Origin: an uncultured Clostridium sp.
Lineage (GTDB): Bacteria; Bacillota; Clostridia; TANB77; CAG-508
Assembly (NCBI GenBank): GCA_947575745.1
Contig: CANPOS010000001.1
Coordinates: 30,086-94,085 of the forward strand
Length of the DNA stretch: 64,000 bases
Direction: 5' to 3'
A program made the position numbers and the translations under genes. Below the pieces are notes generated by a model. The model ran no database searches, was not told the DNA's origin, and saw only the letters and a list, made by a program, of their open reading frames with translations. Below are positions 53,591 through 64,000 of the stretch, piece after piece. Numbering within the stretch: the stretch's first letter is position 1; every line of letters begins with the position of its first letter.

Positions 53591-55571
53591 ATGCTAGTAA
53601 AGAAAAACAAAAAGCCACCATATTTACTATTGTTTATAGCATTTATAGTTGTTTTTTATTATATGCTGAGAGTAACAACTCTAGTAAATAGTAATAATGG
53701 AATTTGGGATTTAGAATTTTTCAACATTGCCCTTAGTGAAATATATAAATTAAACACTTCTGTAGATATTACAAGTAAAAATCTTGCAATATCTGCGGGG
53801 GTGTCTTTTTTTATGCTTATGATATATGAAACCTATCGTATGCAAAACAAAAGAAATATGCAAGAGAACACTTATGGCTCTGCTGAATGGAGAACTTCAA
53901 AGGATATTGAAAACAAAAGAGATAAAGTATTTGAAAACAATATGATTTTATCTCAAACAGAGTTTATCTCTAAAAATATGAAGAAAAGTGGAATGAATAG
54001 GCATGTAATATTACTTGGTAGACCTGGTACTCGGCAAATCTCGTTATTATTTTAAGCCTAACATTTTAAATGCGACTGGTACTATAATAGTAACAGATCC
54101 TAAACGGAGAATTGCTTAGAGATTGTGGATATTCATTAAAGAAAAAAGGTTATACAATTAAGGTTCTAAATTTAGATGAAAAATCAAAATCTAATCATTA
54201 CAATCCTTTTGTATATATAAAAGAATCACCTACTTTTGATGAAATAATAGGAAACGAAAATCCTAATCATAAAATACAAGAAGATGATGTAATGACTTTA
54301 ATTAATACTTTAATGGTTAATACAAAGAGTGAGAATATTGAAAATACAAGTGGAGATCCATTTTGGGAAAAATCGGAAATGATTTATCTACAAGCTCTAT
54401 TCTATTACACAATTAGACATTATGATAAACCACATCAAAATTTTTCAACTATTTTGAAATTAATTCGTTTATCTAATCCAGATTCAACAGGTGTTTCTCC
54501 TTTAGATAAACTTTTTGATAATTGGGCCAAAGATGAGCCAGACCACATTGGAGTAAAACAATATAAGCATTTCAAGGTTGCTGCATCTGCTCCAAAGATG
54601 ATGTCGACTATCATTATGGTCGCGACTGCAAGACTTGCTGCATTTAACATTAAGGAAATAGCAGATTTAACTAATACTGATGATATGGAATTAGAACGAA
54701 TCGGTATGCCTATTAATGATAATTCACCTATTCTACAGAAAATCAATGCAGATACTGGAAAACATATAGGAAATGGAAAAGTGGCTTATTTTATTATTAC
54801 AAAGCCTAGTGATTCTACTTTCAACTTCTTAGCAAGTATTTTCTATACACAAGTATTTGCCATGATAGATGAAAATGCTAAAAGGCTTGGAGGGAGTCTT
54901 GTTACACCTTTGGAAATTTATATGGATGAGTGGGCACAGCTACGGAGAAATACCTCGATTTGTAGAGGAATTGGCTTATCTAAGACGGTTTAAATGTACG
55001 GAATAACGATTCGGACTTCAAAGTCTAAGCCAATTAAAGAAAAAATATAAAGATTCTTGGGAATCTGTTTTAGACTGTGTTGATACTACTCTATTTCTTC
55101 GGTAGCAATAGTAAAGAAACTCTTGAATACATTGTGGCTTTACTTGGAAAAAAAACATGGTATAAGAAAAGCACAGGTAGGACTTTTTCAAAGCAAGGTT
55201 CTAGTAGCACGAATTGGGATATAGTAGGTAGAGAACTTGCTACATTAGATGAATTATCTAAGATGCAAAAAGGTTACTGCATAATCTTTATATCTACAAT
55301 TGGAGCGTTTTACTCTAAGTTATATAACTTAAATGAACACCCTAATTATTCGGATTTATATGAACCTTGGGCTAATAATAATGATAAGTTATATGATCAT
55401 AAGCAAGAGTTGGAATATCAAGAAAATTTCAATTATAAATTGCTATATGATTTAGGATTACAATTTGTTAAACCTATTCAAAATTCAAAAATTGAAAAGG
55501 TTGATAGGCAAGAAGTAAAAGAACTTTTAAAATCTGGCACAATACAATTAGAAGATTTAAAAGTTGCTTAA
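53591..55571 (+). CDS. VirD4/TraG-type coupling ATPase, needs seven +1 shifts at CGG codons
   Basis: In-frame CGG at 54032, 54105, 54943, 54986, 54999, 55012, 55100. Restored: GRPGT-G-KSRYYFKPNILNATGTIIVTDPK-G-ELLRDCGYSLKKKGY...MDEWAQL-G-EIPRFVEELAYLR-G-LNV-G-ITI-G-LQSLSQLKKKYKDSWESVLDCVDTTLFL-G-SNSKETLEYIVALLGKKT. Confidence 0.92.
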
Positions 55572-55668
55572 AAATAATTGAATAATTTAGGAGGCAATTC
55601 CCTAAATTATAATAGTTATTTTCTAACTATATAGGGGGATTGCCCCCTTTTTATAGTTAGGAGGATTT

Positions 55669-56000
55669 ATGAAAAACTTAATAAAAAGTTTTAAAGAAAG
55701 TAAAAATAAATTAAAATCTAAATTAATTACGATAAGCACAAGTATAGGTGTTACTTTAATGCTTGGTACTAGCAGAGTGTGTGCTGCATCTGGAACAGAA
55801 TCTATTGATTCTTTCATTAACTTTGCTTGTGATTGGTTGACTAAGATTCGGAGGAGTCGTTGCTCTTGTAGGAGGAGTAATGTTTGCTTTAGGTTGGCAA
55901 CGTGAGGACGCAGAACGGAAAATCAAGAGGACTTATGACACTTATGGCTGGATTTATGTTAGTTGCTATTGCTCAATCAAAAAATCTATTTGGACTATAA
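55669..56000 (+). CDS. Maff2-like/pilin-like small membrane protein, needs two +1 shifts (CGG 55849-55851, 55916-55918)
   Basis: Restored SIDSFINFACDWLTKI-G-GVVALVGGVMFALGWQREDAE-G-KSRGLMTLMAGFMLVAIAQSKNLFGL*. Confidence 0.85.
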
Positions 56001-56019
56001 AAGAGGAGGAAATTTATAA

Positions 56020-56850
56020 TTGGATGGAATTATAAGAATTCTCTATAGTTTTAAATTTACAGTATTTCGGAGTTACCTTAGATAGTGGTAATTTAATTGG
56101 TTCAGTACAACAATTAACTAATTTTTCGAGTGTTCAAAATATTAATATTTGGTCTATAGGAAAAGTAGTAAATGATTGTATTGTTCCAGTAGCACTAAGT
56201 TTGCTTATTCTTTTCTTTATGATAAATCTAATAAAAAAGGCTATGGAAGTAGATAGAATCTCTTGGGAGAGATTAGCTATGTCTTTTGTAGCTTTTTTAT
56301 TATTAAAATATTTCATTATAAATGGTTATAGTTTTATGTCAGCAATAATGAATATTGTAAATGACATATTTGTTAGTATTACAAATGTATTAAGCAATAA
56401 TAATTCTAACATTAACATTGCAGATACTCTTATAAATGCAGTTCCAGATCGGATTTGTAGATAGCATTATGACATACCGGATTATACCTAATACTATTCA
56501 TTCCGTTTATGACGACAATCGTTCAGATTTTAACACAAATATTTTTAAGAGTAGTAAAATTAATATTTTGTTTTGCTTTTGCTCCTATCCCACTTGCATT
56601 ATCTGTGGATGATGAAGGCAGAGGAAAAGCAATTCAATATTTTCTATTTGCAGCATCTGTAGGAATAGAGGCAATTATTATTTATCTTGCTACTAATATT
56701 TATGCACTTGGTCTGGCTGGATTAAGTTCTACAGTTGGTTCAACAAATGCAATATCTACTATAGTTGCAATGTTGTTCCTAAATGGTATGTATCTTGCAA
56801 TAATTCAGTATGCTAGCCAATTCGCAGAAAGATTAACAGGAGGTCATTAA
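56020..56850 (+). CDS. VirB6/TrbL-like polytopic membrane protein, TTG start, needs three +1 shifts (CGG 56068-56070, 56450-56452, 56478-56480)
   Basis: Restored LDGIIRILYSFKFTVF-G-VTLDSGNLIGSVQQ...NAVPD-G-FVDSIMTY-G-LYLILFIPFMTTIVQILTQIFLRVVKLIF..; RBS gaggagga. Confidence 0.85.
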
Positions 56851-56854
56851 GATT

Positions 56855-57455
56855 ATGGATAATATAGAAATAACTGTTTTTGATGAGATAAACGATTATA
56901 AAGAGAAAATATATTTTTTCAATTTTAGACAATGGATATTTGCAATACTAATAGTTGCTTTGGTTGTACCAACCTATCTTCTTTTAAAAGATAAAATCGG
57001 AAATGAGATTACAAGTTATATAGTAATTCGGAATAGCAGGAATTCTTGGATTTATAGGATTTGTTAAAATTCATGAATTACCAGCAGAAAAAATTTTACC
57101 ATTTTGGTTCAGACATTATTTTTGCTTTGCTAAACCCATCCATTATGTATCTGATGAAGAATTTAAAAAGCAACGTCAAAAAAATAGTAAGAAAAAGCAG
57201 ATTGTTACTAAAGAAGCTAATGAAATCACTTCAAAAAATAACAAAAGCGAAATTAAGGAATTAAAGAAAAAACAAAAACAAGAAAAACTGCTACAAAAAG
57301 CTAAAAAGAAATATGGGGTTACCGATAATAACACCTCAAATAAAATTATAGAGAAAGATAATAAAGATAGTGATAAAAGAAATGAACTATCAGAAAAACT
57401 TTCTAAATTATCAAAGGAGCAACAAGATGCTCTTTTGAAACTATTAGAGAGGTAA
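56855..57455 (+). CDS. PrgI-family membrane protein, needs one +1 shift (CGG 57029-57031)
   Basis: Restored EITSYIVI-G-IAGILGFIGFVKIHELPAEKILPFWFRHYFCFAKPIHYVSDEEFKKQRQK...; the open frame continues to the stop at 57455. Confidence 0.88.
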
Positions 57456-57462
57456 TAAATTT

Positions 57463-57723
57463 ATGAAATTAACAAAATGGGAAAGAAAATTTTTAAATTA
57501 TTATTTGAATAATTTTAATGCAAAGTGGATGAGAGTTTTTAATAACAAGCATCCACTTTTAGAAACTAGGGTTGATTTGTTTAATATCTATAAAATGAAA
57601 TTAAAAGGTCAACCAGTTATAGGTCAAGAAACACTTACATCTATGTTTAAGCAATTAAAAGAAGGAGAAATGTATCTTATTACAGATCTTCTAAAACAAG
57701 ATAAGGAGGATAATATAGTTTGA
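57463..57723 (+). CDS. Small hypothetical ICE protein (86 aa)
   Basis: Between PrgI and VirB4; RBS gagaggtaat. Confidence 0.6.
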   Translation: MKLTKWERKFLNYYLNNFNAKWMRVFNNKHPLLETRVDLFNIYKMKLKGQPVIGQETLTSMFKQLKEGEMYLITDLLKQDKEDNIV

Positions 57724-60148
57724 CTAAAGTAAAAAAAGATAGGAAAGCAAAAAGTAAGAGAGAATCAAAATTTAGCCTTTTCTTAAAAAAACGAAAAGCA
57801 AATAAAATAGCAAAACCTCGCACTACTTCTCAAATTATGAGTATGTTTTTTAAATCTTATAATGAAAATACTTCTATCCTACAGTTAGATGATGAACACT
57901 ATTCTGTATGCTTTGAGTATCAGGATATATCTTTTTCAAAGGCTGATTATGAAACACAGGAGAGCATATTTTTAAAATGGGTATCATACTTACATTCATT
58001 TAACTTTAATGACCATATTCAAGTTATAAAAATAGGTACACCAGTAAAAAGAGTTGACTATAAGAAAAACTATATATATGATGAAAACAAACTACAAGGA
58101 AATGAGTTAAGGATAGGAAAAGAATTTAATACACAAATTGAAAATTGTTTGGGAAACAAAGAAAATATATCTTGTGATACTAGACTTATAACAATAAGTA
58201 CAAAAGCTGAAAGTCTAACTGATGCACAAGATATTTTTATGCAATATCAATTAAGAACAGAAGAAAAATTTAAAGAACTAAAATCCAAAATTAGAAGAAT
58301 AAGTATTGGAGAAAGGTTAGCACCTTTATATAATTTATTCCATACTAATTTAATGGAAGATGAAGGAATTACTGATATTATTCAGTATGCTAAGGATAAC
58401 AATTTAAGTATTTATGATGTTTTGGCAAGTAAAGAAGATGTTTCTTTAAGAGAAAAAAATTATATTAGCATTGGAAATAAAAAATTTATCAGAGTAATGT
58501 ATGTTAGTAGACTGCCTAAGTCTATAACTCCTAGATTTTATAATCGAATTTCCACACTTGAAAATTGCAATATCATAACAACACTTAATATAACTCCTAC
58601 AGATCCATCAAAAACTATACAAAAAGTTAATAAAAAAATAAGTGGTATGAAAACGGAGAGGCTTGAAAAGATTAAAAAAGCCAATAAAAATAACTACAGT
58701 TATGAGGCAGTTAGGGATGAAAAGTTAGAAGATGCTTTAAGAGATGCACAATCTTTAAGAGATGCCTTACAAAAGAAAAAACAAAAGCTATTTACTAATA
58801 ATATTCTTATCTGTATTCAATCAGATAGTTTGGATGAGCTAGAAAAAGAAACTAAAATGATAAAAAGTATTGCAAGTGAGCATTTAATCACAGTCTATAA
58901 TTTAGACTGGCAACAACTTGAAGGATTACAGAACTGCCTTGCCTTTGGTTATAATACCTTACAAATGCAAAGGTCTTTAACATCAGAAAGTACCGCTGCA
59001 AATGTACCATTCAACACCAAAGATTTAATGCACGAAAATAGTATATTCTATGGAATTAATTTAGTATCAAAAAATCCAGTTTTTGCAGACAGAAAAAAGT
59101 TACTAAATGGAAATGGATGTGTTTTAGCAACAAGTGGTGCTGGAAAGTCATTCTCAATAAAACTAAATATAGAGCAAGTTCTATTGAGATACCCACAAGA
59201 TGAAATTGTTATTTTAGATCCACAACGGAGAATATAAACCGTTAATTGATGCCTTTGGAGGGCAAACATTAAATATTAGTACCTCTAGCAACACCTATAT
59301 AAATCCATTCGATTCTTCTTTGCAATATGAGAATGATGAAGAAACTCTAAATAATAAAATAGAATTTTCATTAGCCTTTATAGAATCGCTTGTATCAAGT
59401 GCTGGTCTTAGTGGAGAACAAAAAACACTTGTTGATAGATGTACTAAAAATATATATGAAGAATATCAAATTCATAATTTTAGTGAACAATATGAACCAG
59501 ACTTTATAAAATTTTATGATGAATTAATGAAACAACCAGAAAGAGAGGCTAAAAACCTTGCCTTAGTTCTTGAAAGATATGTTTTAGGTGGAATGGATAT
59601 ATTCTCTAAAAAAACAAACATTGAAATAAAAAATCGTTTGATTTCTTTTGATATATCAGAATTGCCTCGTTCTATTCAAACAACAGGTTATCTTGTTGTT
59701 TTAGAACATATTATGAACAGATTAAAAAGAAACAAAGGATTAGGAAAACACACATGGATTTTTATTGATGAGTTTCACATATTATTAGCAAATCCATATT
59801 CTGCTGATTACATTGCTAAAATCTATAAGACAGGCAGAAAAGAAAATGCAATACCGACCATAATCACACAGAACATTCGGAGATGTAATCAAAAATGAAC
59901 AAGGTTGTAAAATACTATCTAATTCAGAGTTTGCAATGATTCTAAAACAAAAGGCTTTAGACCTACCTGCTATATGTAAAATATTTGATATTTCAGAGGA
60001 AGAATCAAGATATGTAATAGATTCCCCAGCAGGTCAAGGAATATTGGTGTATGGTGAAGATAAAGTTCCTTTTAGGAATCAGATTTCTAAAGATTCCTAT
60101 ATATATGAATTAAATCAAACATCAAATATGCAACTTAAAGTAGCTTAG
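57720..60148 (+). CDS. VirB4/TraE-type conjugative ATPase, needs two +1 shifts (CGG 59226-59228, 59878-59880)
   Basis: ATSGAGKSFSIK Walker A; restored EIVILDPQ-G-EYKPLIDAFGG and TIITQNI-G-DVIKNEQGCKILSNSEFAMILKQK. Confidence 0.93.
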
Positions 60149-60158
60149 GAGCTATAAA

Positions 60159-62025
60159 ATGACAAATGAAAACAATAATTCTAATAAAGATATTGCAAAT
60201 TCTTTAAGTAAATATTCTGATTATACCAATAAAGGTACAAATCTTGTTTTAGATAGTGCAAATGCAATCAATAAATGGTATTCAGAACAATTAGATAAGA
60301 TAACTGAAAGTGATATTAACTCTAACAGGCTAGAAACATTTGTAGATAATTCTACAGATGGAATAGAAAATAATGATAATCTATCACAGACAAAAATTGA
60401 AACTAAAATAGATAATTATGATGAATTACAAACAACTAATAACTTCAATAACACTATAAAAGTTAGTAATAGTAGAATAAAAACACAAATACTAGAAAAT
60501 GATTCAAGCATAGAGAATATAGATAGTAATGCTAATAATATTGATAGTTCTAGCAATTTAGAGAAAAAAACAGAAAATACAGTAGATAAAAGTAGTAAAA
60601 TGCCTAAAAGAATTGCAACTGCTATAAAAGGTGCAAAGTTTGTTAATAATGCTACCAACAAAGTAGTTAAAACTGGTAAAACAATAAATACTAGCTTAAA
60701 TGAAGGTGGATTAAAAGGTTTTGAAAATACTTCTAGCAGAATAATGACAAAACCAGTTAAGAAAGTAGCAAACAAAGTAACTGGAAAAGCTACGAATTTA
60801 GTTGCAAAGGGTACAAAAAAAGTTGTAAAAAAAGTTGGTACAAAAGTAGTCCAGAAAACAACACATCTTATGATAAAGTTAATGCAGTTAATAATAAAAT
60901 TGATTGCAAGTGTTATGAAATTAATTCTTTCAATGTTACCAGAAATTGCACCTGTTATAATTATACTCGTAGTAATCGTAGCATTTTGTAGTTTCTTTGG
61001 ATTAGGAATGAGTGAAGATACTAAAAAGAACTATGAACAATTTATGATTTCTGTTCAAGATGAGTATGACAAACAAACTGTAGAATACTATAATCAAGGA
61101 AAAATCGTTCAAGGCACAATAGAAGGAAAAGGATTTATAAATTGGAAAGCTCCACTTTCTATAATTCAGATGCTTAATGGTGATTTAGTATTCGATAATG
61201 CTGAGAAAGAACTTTTAAATTCTTTTAAGTCTGCTGGCTTGTATGAAAAAATATCAGAAGAAACATATACCTATGAGAAAATTACAGAGGAAACAGACAA
61301 AGATGGAAAGAAAACCACTAAGAAGGAAACTGTTACTGAAACAAAAAAAGTTGTTTCTAATCCTTCATTAGATGACTATATAAACTGGTGCAATAATAAT
61401 TTTAGCAAAATTAATAAATATAAAAAAGATAAAAAATTAAAATATGATTCTAAACAAACGAAATTTACAGATAATGAAATTGAACAAATAAAGTTATTAT
61501 ATAACTCAAATAATTTCTTTGATTTATTTAGTGGAAGTTTTAAAGAAAGATATGCTTATTTAAGTGTAAGTATTGGTGATGAACAAATACAGGCAATTTA
61601 CAATGAATTCCTAAAGAATATCGGTGTTAGATATTTAATGGATCATAGTAATTTGAAATATGATGAATGTATGAATTATTATGATTGTTCAAGTTGGGTT
61701 ATCCATTGTCTTGCTCATTGTGGAATTATAACAATTCCAAACACAGGGGCTCAGGGTATTTATAATGGTTATTGCTATCCTATATCTGTAAATGACAGAA
61801 AAGCTGGTGATTTGATATTCCTAAAAGATACTTATGATACTGGAGAGCCTGGTAGTATATCACATATTGGAATTTATATGGGAGAACTTACTATTAATGG
61901 TAAAACCACAGAATGGGTAATTGACACTCGGAGGCAATCCTTCTGGAGTACGAATCCGAGAATACAAAAATGGATGGTGGAATGGTCCTAATTTTTATGG
62001 ATTTGCTAGGTTGAAGGGAAATTAA
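60159..62025 (+). CDS. NlpC/P60 (CHAP-like) cell-wall hydrolase of the T4SS, needs one +1 shift (CGG 61929-61931)
   Basis: Cys motif YYDCSSWVIHCLAHCG, HIGIYMG; restored WVIDT-G-GNPSGVRIREYKNGWWNGPNFYGFARLKGN* ending at 62025. Confidence 0.88.
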
Positions 62026-62182
62026 AAATTGAAAGTATTAAAACAAATAGTGAAATTGCTATTAAGAAGTATGTTTTTTGCAAATATACTTATGATAACA
62101 ATTTGCTTTGAAAATATGATGGTAAAAATGAGTATTATAGTATTTATATACTCATTTTCTTTTTTTATTTGTATGAAAAGAG

Positions 62183-63226
62183 GTGGTAAATCTGGATAAT
62201 ACAATACAAATGAATCTGTTTGAATACTTCTTAGATGAAGAACAATTTTCAATGCAAGATGCAACCAATCTTGTAAAAAATATAAAGAAAATGAATGTAA
62301 ATAATGAATCAATTAGAGCTAGAGTTTATGAAGGTGTTGATAGAGGTATTTTCCAAAAGATAACTAGAGGTGTTTACAAAGTAACTAGGCAGTTAGAAGA
62401 TTCAGAAAGTACCTGCTTATTAATTAATGGTGATGGAAGGGATTTGTCTATGATAAAAGATAAATCTATAGATGGTATTATTACAGACCATCCCTACGAT
62501 TTGCAAAAGGCTCTTACTGGTGGAAATAGAAAATTTGCTACATTTGAACTATTTAGATATGAAAGTAAGGATTTTAAAGAAAAGCAAAGAGTTTTAAAAA
62601 ATGGAGCTTTCTTAGTGGAATTTTTACCAGAAGAATCACAAGTCAATTATGAATATCTTTATGAAATAAAAAAAATGGCACAAGAAAGTGGATTGAAATA
62701 TTTTGCAAAGGTTTCGTGGGTAAAAGGAAATTTTGTTGCTAATACTGGAAGGAAAGCCAAAAATTCGGAAGATGTAATGATATTTTCTAATGGAGAACCT
62801 CGAAATTTAAAATTAGATGCAAAGAAAAATCTTGCTATTGCTAAGGAAAATAATTTAGAGGTAACAGGAAAGTCATCTTATGAAATTAAAGATATGTTGC
62901 AAGAGCATAATCTGGAGGTTGCATATATGAAGGGAACAAATGGAATGTTGCCTACAGCATTTAATCATCAACCTAAAAATGTAAAAGATAAAATTATGGA
63001 GGCTGAAAAACCAGTAGAATTAATAGAAGAAATTATTGAATATATTTCAAAGCCTTATGAAACATTGCTAGATCAGTTCGCTGGTAGTGGAAATTTTGTA
63101 ATCGCTTGTCATAATAAAAGTAGAAATAGTATTGCGATTGAAAAGGATAATGCTATGTTTCAAAAAATGAAAAATAATATTGAAGAAAATTTAGGTGTTA
63201 CATTCGATGAAATGGAATATGAGTAG
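62183..63226 (+). CDS. Site-specific DNA methyltransferase (N6/N4 amino-MTase family)
   Basis: DGIITDHPYDL catalytic motif and C-terminal ETLLDQFAGSGNFVIAC SAM motif. Confidence 0.85.
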   Translation: MVNLDNTIQMNLFEYFLDEEQFSMQDATNLVKNIKKMNVNNESIRARVYEGVDRGIFQKITRGVYKVTRQLEDSESTCLLINGDGRDLSMIKDKSIDGIITDHPYDLQKALTGGNRKFATFELFRYESKDFKEKQRVLKNGAFLVEFLPEESQVNYEYLYEIKKMAQESGLKYFAKVSWVKGNFVANTGRKAKNSEDVMIFSNGEPRNLKLDAKKNLAIAKENNLEVTGKSSYEIKDMLQEHNLEVAYMKGTNGMLPTAFNHQPKNVKDKIMEAEKPVELIEEIIEYISKPYETLLDQFAGSGNFVIACHNKSRNSIAIEKDNAMFQKMKNNIEENLGVTFDEMEYE

Positions 63227-63293
63227 TATTTGATAAATAGATTTTCTTATGGTATAATCATCTCGACTAATAGTAATTTAGGAGTGTGATTCT

Positions 63294-63941
63294 ATGGAAG
63301 ATAAAACTATTCACTCAAAAATAATAAAACAGGTATGTAAAGAAATTTTAATTCCAATTGGTGTTTTTCAAAAAGGAACATCAAGAATATATTTAGATGA
63401 TAATGATTACTTTTTTACAGTTATAGAATTTCAACCATCCAGTTGGGATAGAGGGACTTATCTAAATATTGGTATAACTTTCTTGTGGGGAGATAATCAG
63501 CCAGATATTTTAGGTTTTGGTTTTTCAAGACAAGTTGCTAGTAGATATGGCAAGTTTATAAGGTATGAAAATGAAGTTCAATTTAGAAATGAAATAATAA
63601 AATTAGTAAGTATAGCAAAAGAAGAAATACTGTTTTATAGAAAATTAAGAAGTATAGAGTTTGCTAAAAATTGGATGATTGATTATATTAAAAATTTTAA
63701 AGAGAAGAAATATGAGAGATTTGGACTTGCTATTGCTAACATTTGCGTATTAAATAATGATAAAAAAATGGCAAAATTTTATTATGAAAAATATCATAAA
63801 GATCGAAATACAGAAGTACAAATGAATTATGATAAATTGAGTAAAGAATATTTAGTTTCTAATATAAAGACAACAAGAAAAATGTGGCATAGTAAGTCAT
63901 CAATGAAGAAAATGCCAATTTCAACGATATATGATAGTTAA
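63294..63941 (+). CDS. DUF4304-like hypothetical protein
   Basis: FQKGTSRIYLDDNDYFFTVIEFQPSSWDRGTYLNIGITFLW. Confidence 0.65.
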   Translation: MEDKTIHSKIIKQVCKEILIPIGVFQKGTSRIYLDDNDYFFTVIEFQPSSWDRGTYLNIGITFLWGDNQPDILGFGFSRQVASRYGKFIRYENEVQFRNEIIKLVSIAKEEILFYRKLRSIEFAKNWMIDYIKNFKEKKYERFGLAIANICVLNNDKKMAKFYYEKYHKDRNTEVQMNYDKLSKEYLVSNIKTTRKMWHSKSSMKKMPISTIYDS

Positions 63942-64000
63942 TTACAAATTACATGTATACTGTTAGATGTAAATAAATGAGTTTACATCTAATTTTTTTG

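Larger units (their letters stand above)
37750..64000 (+). mobile_element. Left part of an integrative conjugative element, Tn1549-like gene content; right end outside the window
   Basis: DUF3789, primase, PcfB, VirD4, Maff2-like, VirB6-like, PrgI, VirB4, NlpC/P60 and DNA methylase in order; left end in tRNA-iMet. Confidence 0.88.

Noticed and set aside
54986-55014. Three CGG sites at 13-nt spacing interpreted as net in-frame (+3) with no recoding
   Set aside because: The unshifted frame meets a TAA after 54999 (TGT ACG GAA TAA), so the insertions cannot simply compensate each other.
54032-61931. Classical slippery-site/P-site re-pairing mechanism
   Set aside because: Codons preceding CGG are diverse (ACT, AAA, CTA, AGA, GTA, ATT, CTT, GAA, TTT, GAT, TAC, CAA and others) and no shared upstream SD-like or downstream structured element was visible; unassigned-codon shift or quadruplet decoding fits better.
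53591-62025. Treating the T4SS genes as pseudogenes in a decayed ICE
   Set aside because: Random decay would give varied lesions (stops, deletions, shifts of both signs). All lesions are identical +1 C insertions at in-frame CGG and the corrected proteins retain all motifs; the same lesion occurs in chromosomal housekeeping-type genes.

Overview
Low-GC Firmicutes/Clostridia-like window with two parts. (1) Chromosome, about 1-37,750: an extremely AT-rich non-coding stretch (1-3.5 kb), an oriC-proximal-like block (trmN6-rsmI-abrB), spmAB, a gliding-type ABC operon, ykvI-like, cvpA, dacF-like, comEA-like, ispH, a large structured RNA with a membrane-protein gene downstream, and a region with toxin-antitoxin cassettes next to tRNA-Arg(UCU). 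(2) The left part of a Tn1549-like integrative conjugative element (about 37,750 to the window end), inserted in the anticodon loop of a tRNA-iMet gene. Main finding: 11 genes look broken, but every break is the same. An in-frame CGG occurs where one extra C precedes a conserved Gly codon (NNN-C-GGN). Skipping one nucleotide at each in-frame CGG restores full-length, motif-complete proteins. I found 22 sites: 6 in chromosomal genes (spmB, DUF5711-like, cvpA x2, dacF-like, the gene after the large RNA) and 16 in the ICE type IV secretion genes (VirD4 x7, Maff2-like x2, VirB6-like x3, PrgI-like x1, VirB4 x2, NlpC/P60 x1). In my by-eye scan no intact conserved gene carries an in-frame CGG. Out-of-frame CGG trinucleotides are common and harmless, and CGT/CGC/CGA are used normally. 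This suggests that CGG is not a normal Arg codon here, and that CGGN is read as Gly by +1 frameshifting or quadruplet decoding. Two small orphan ORFs in the accessory region carry in-frame CGG without a shift and are reported as counter-evidence.
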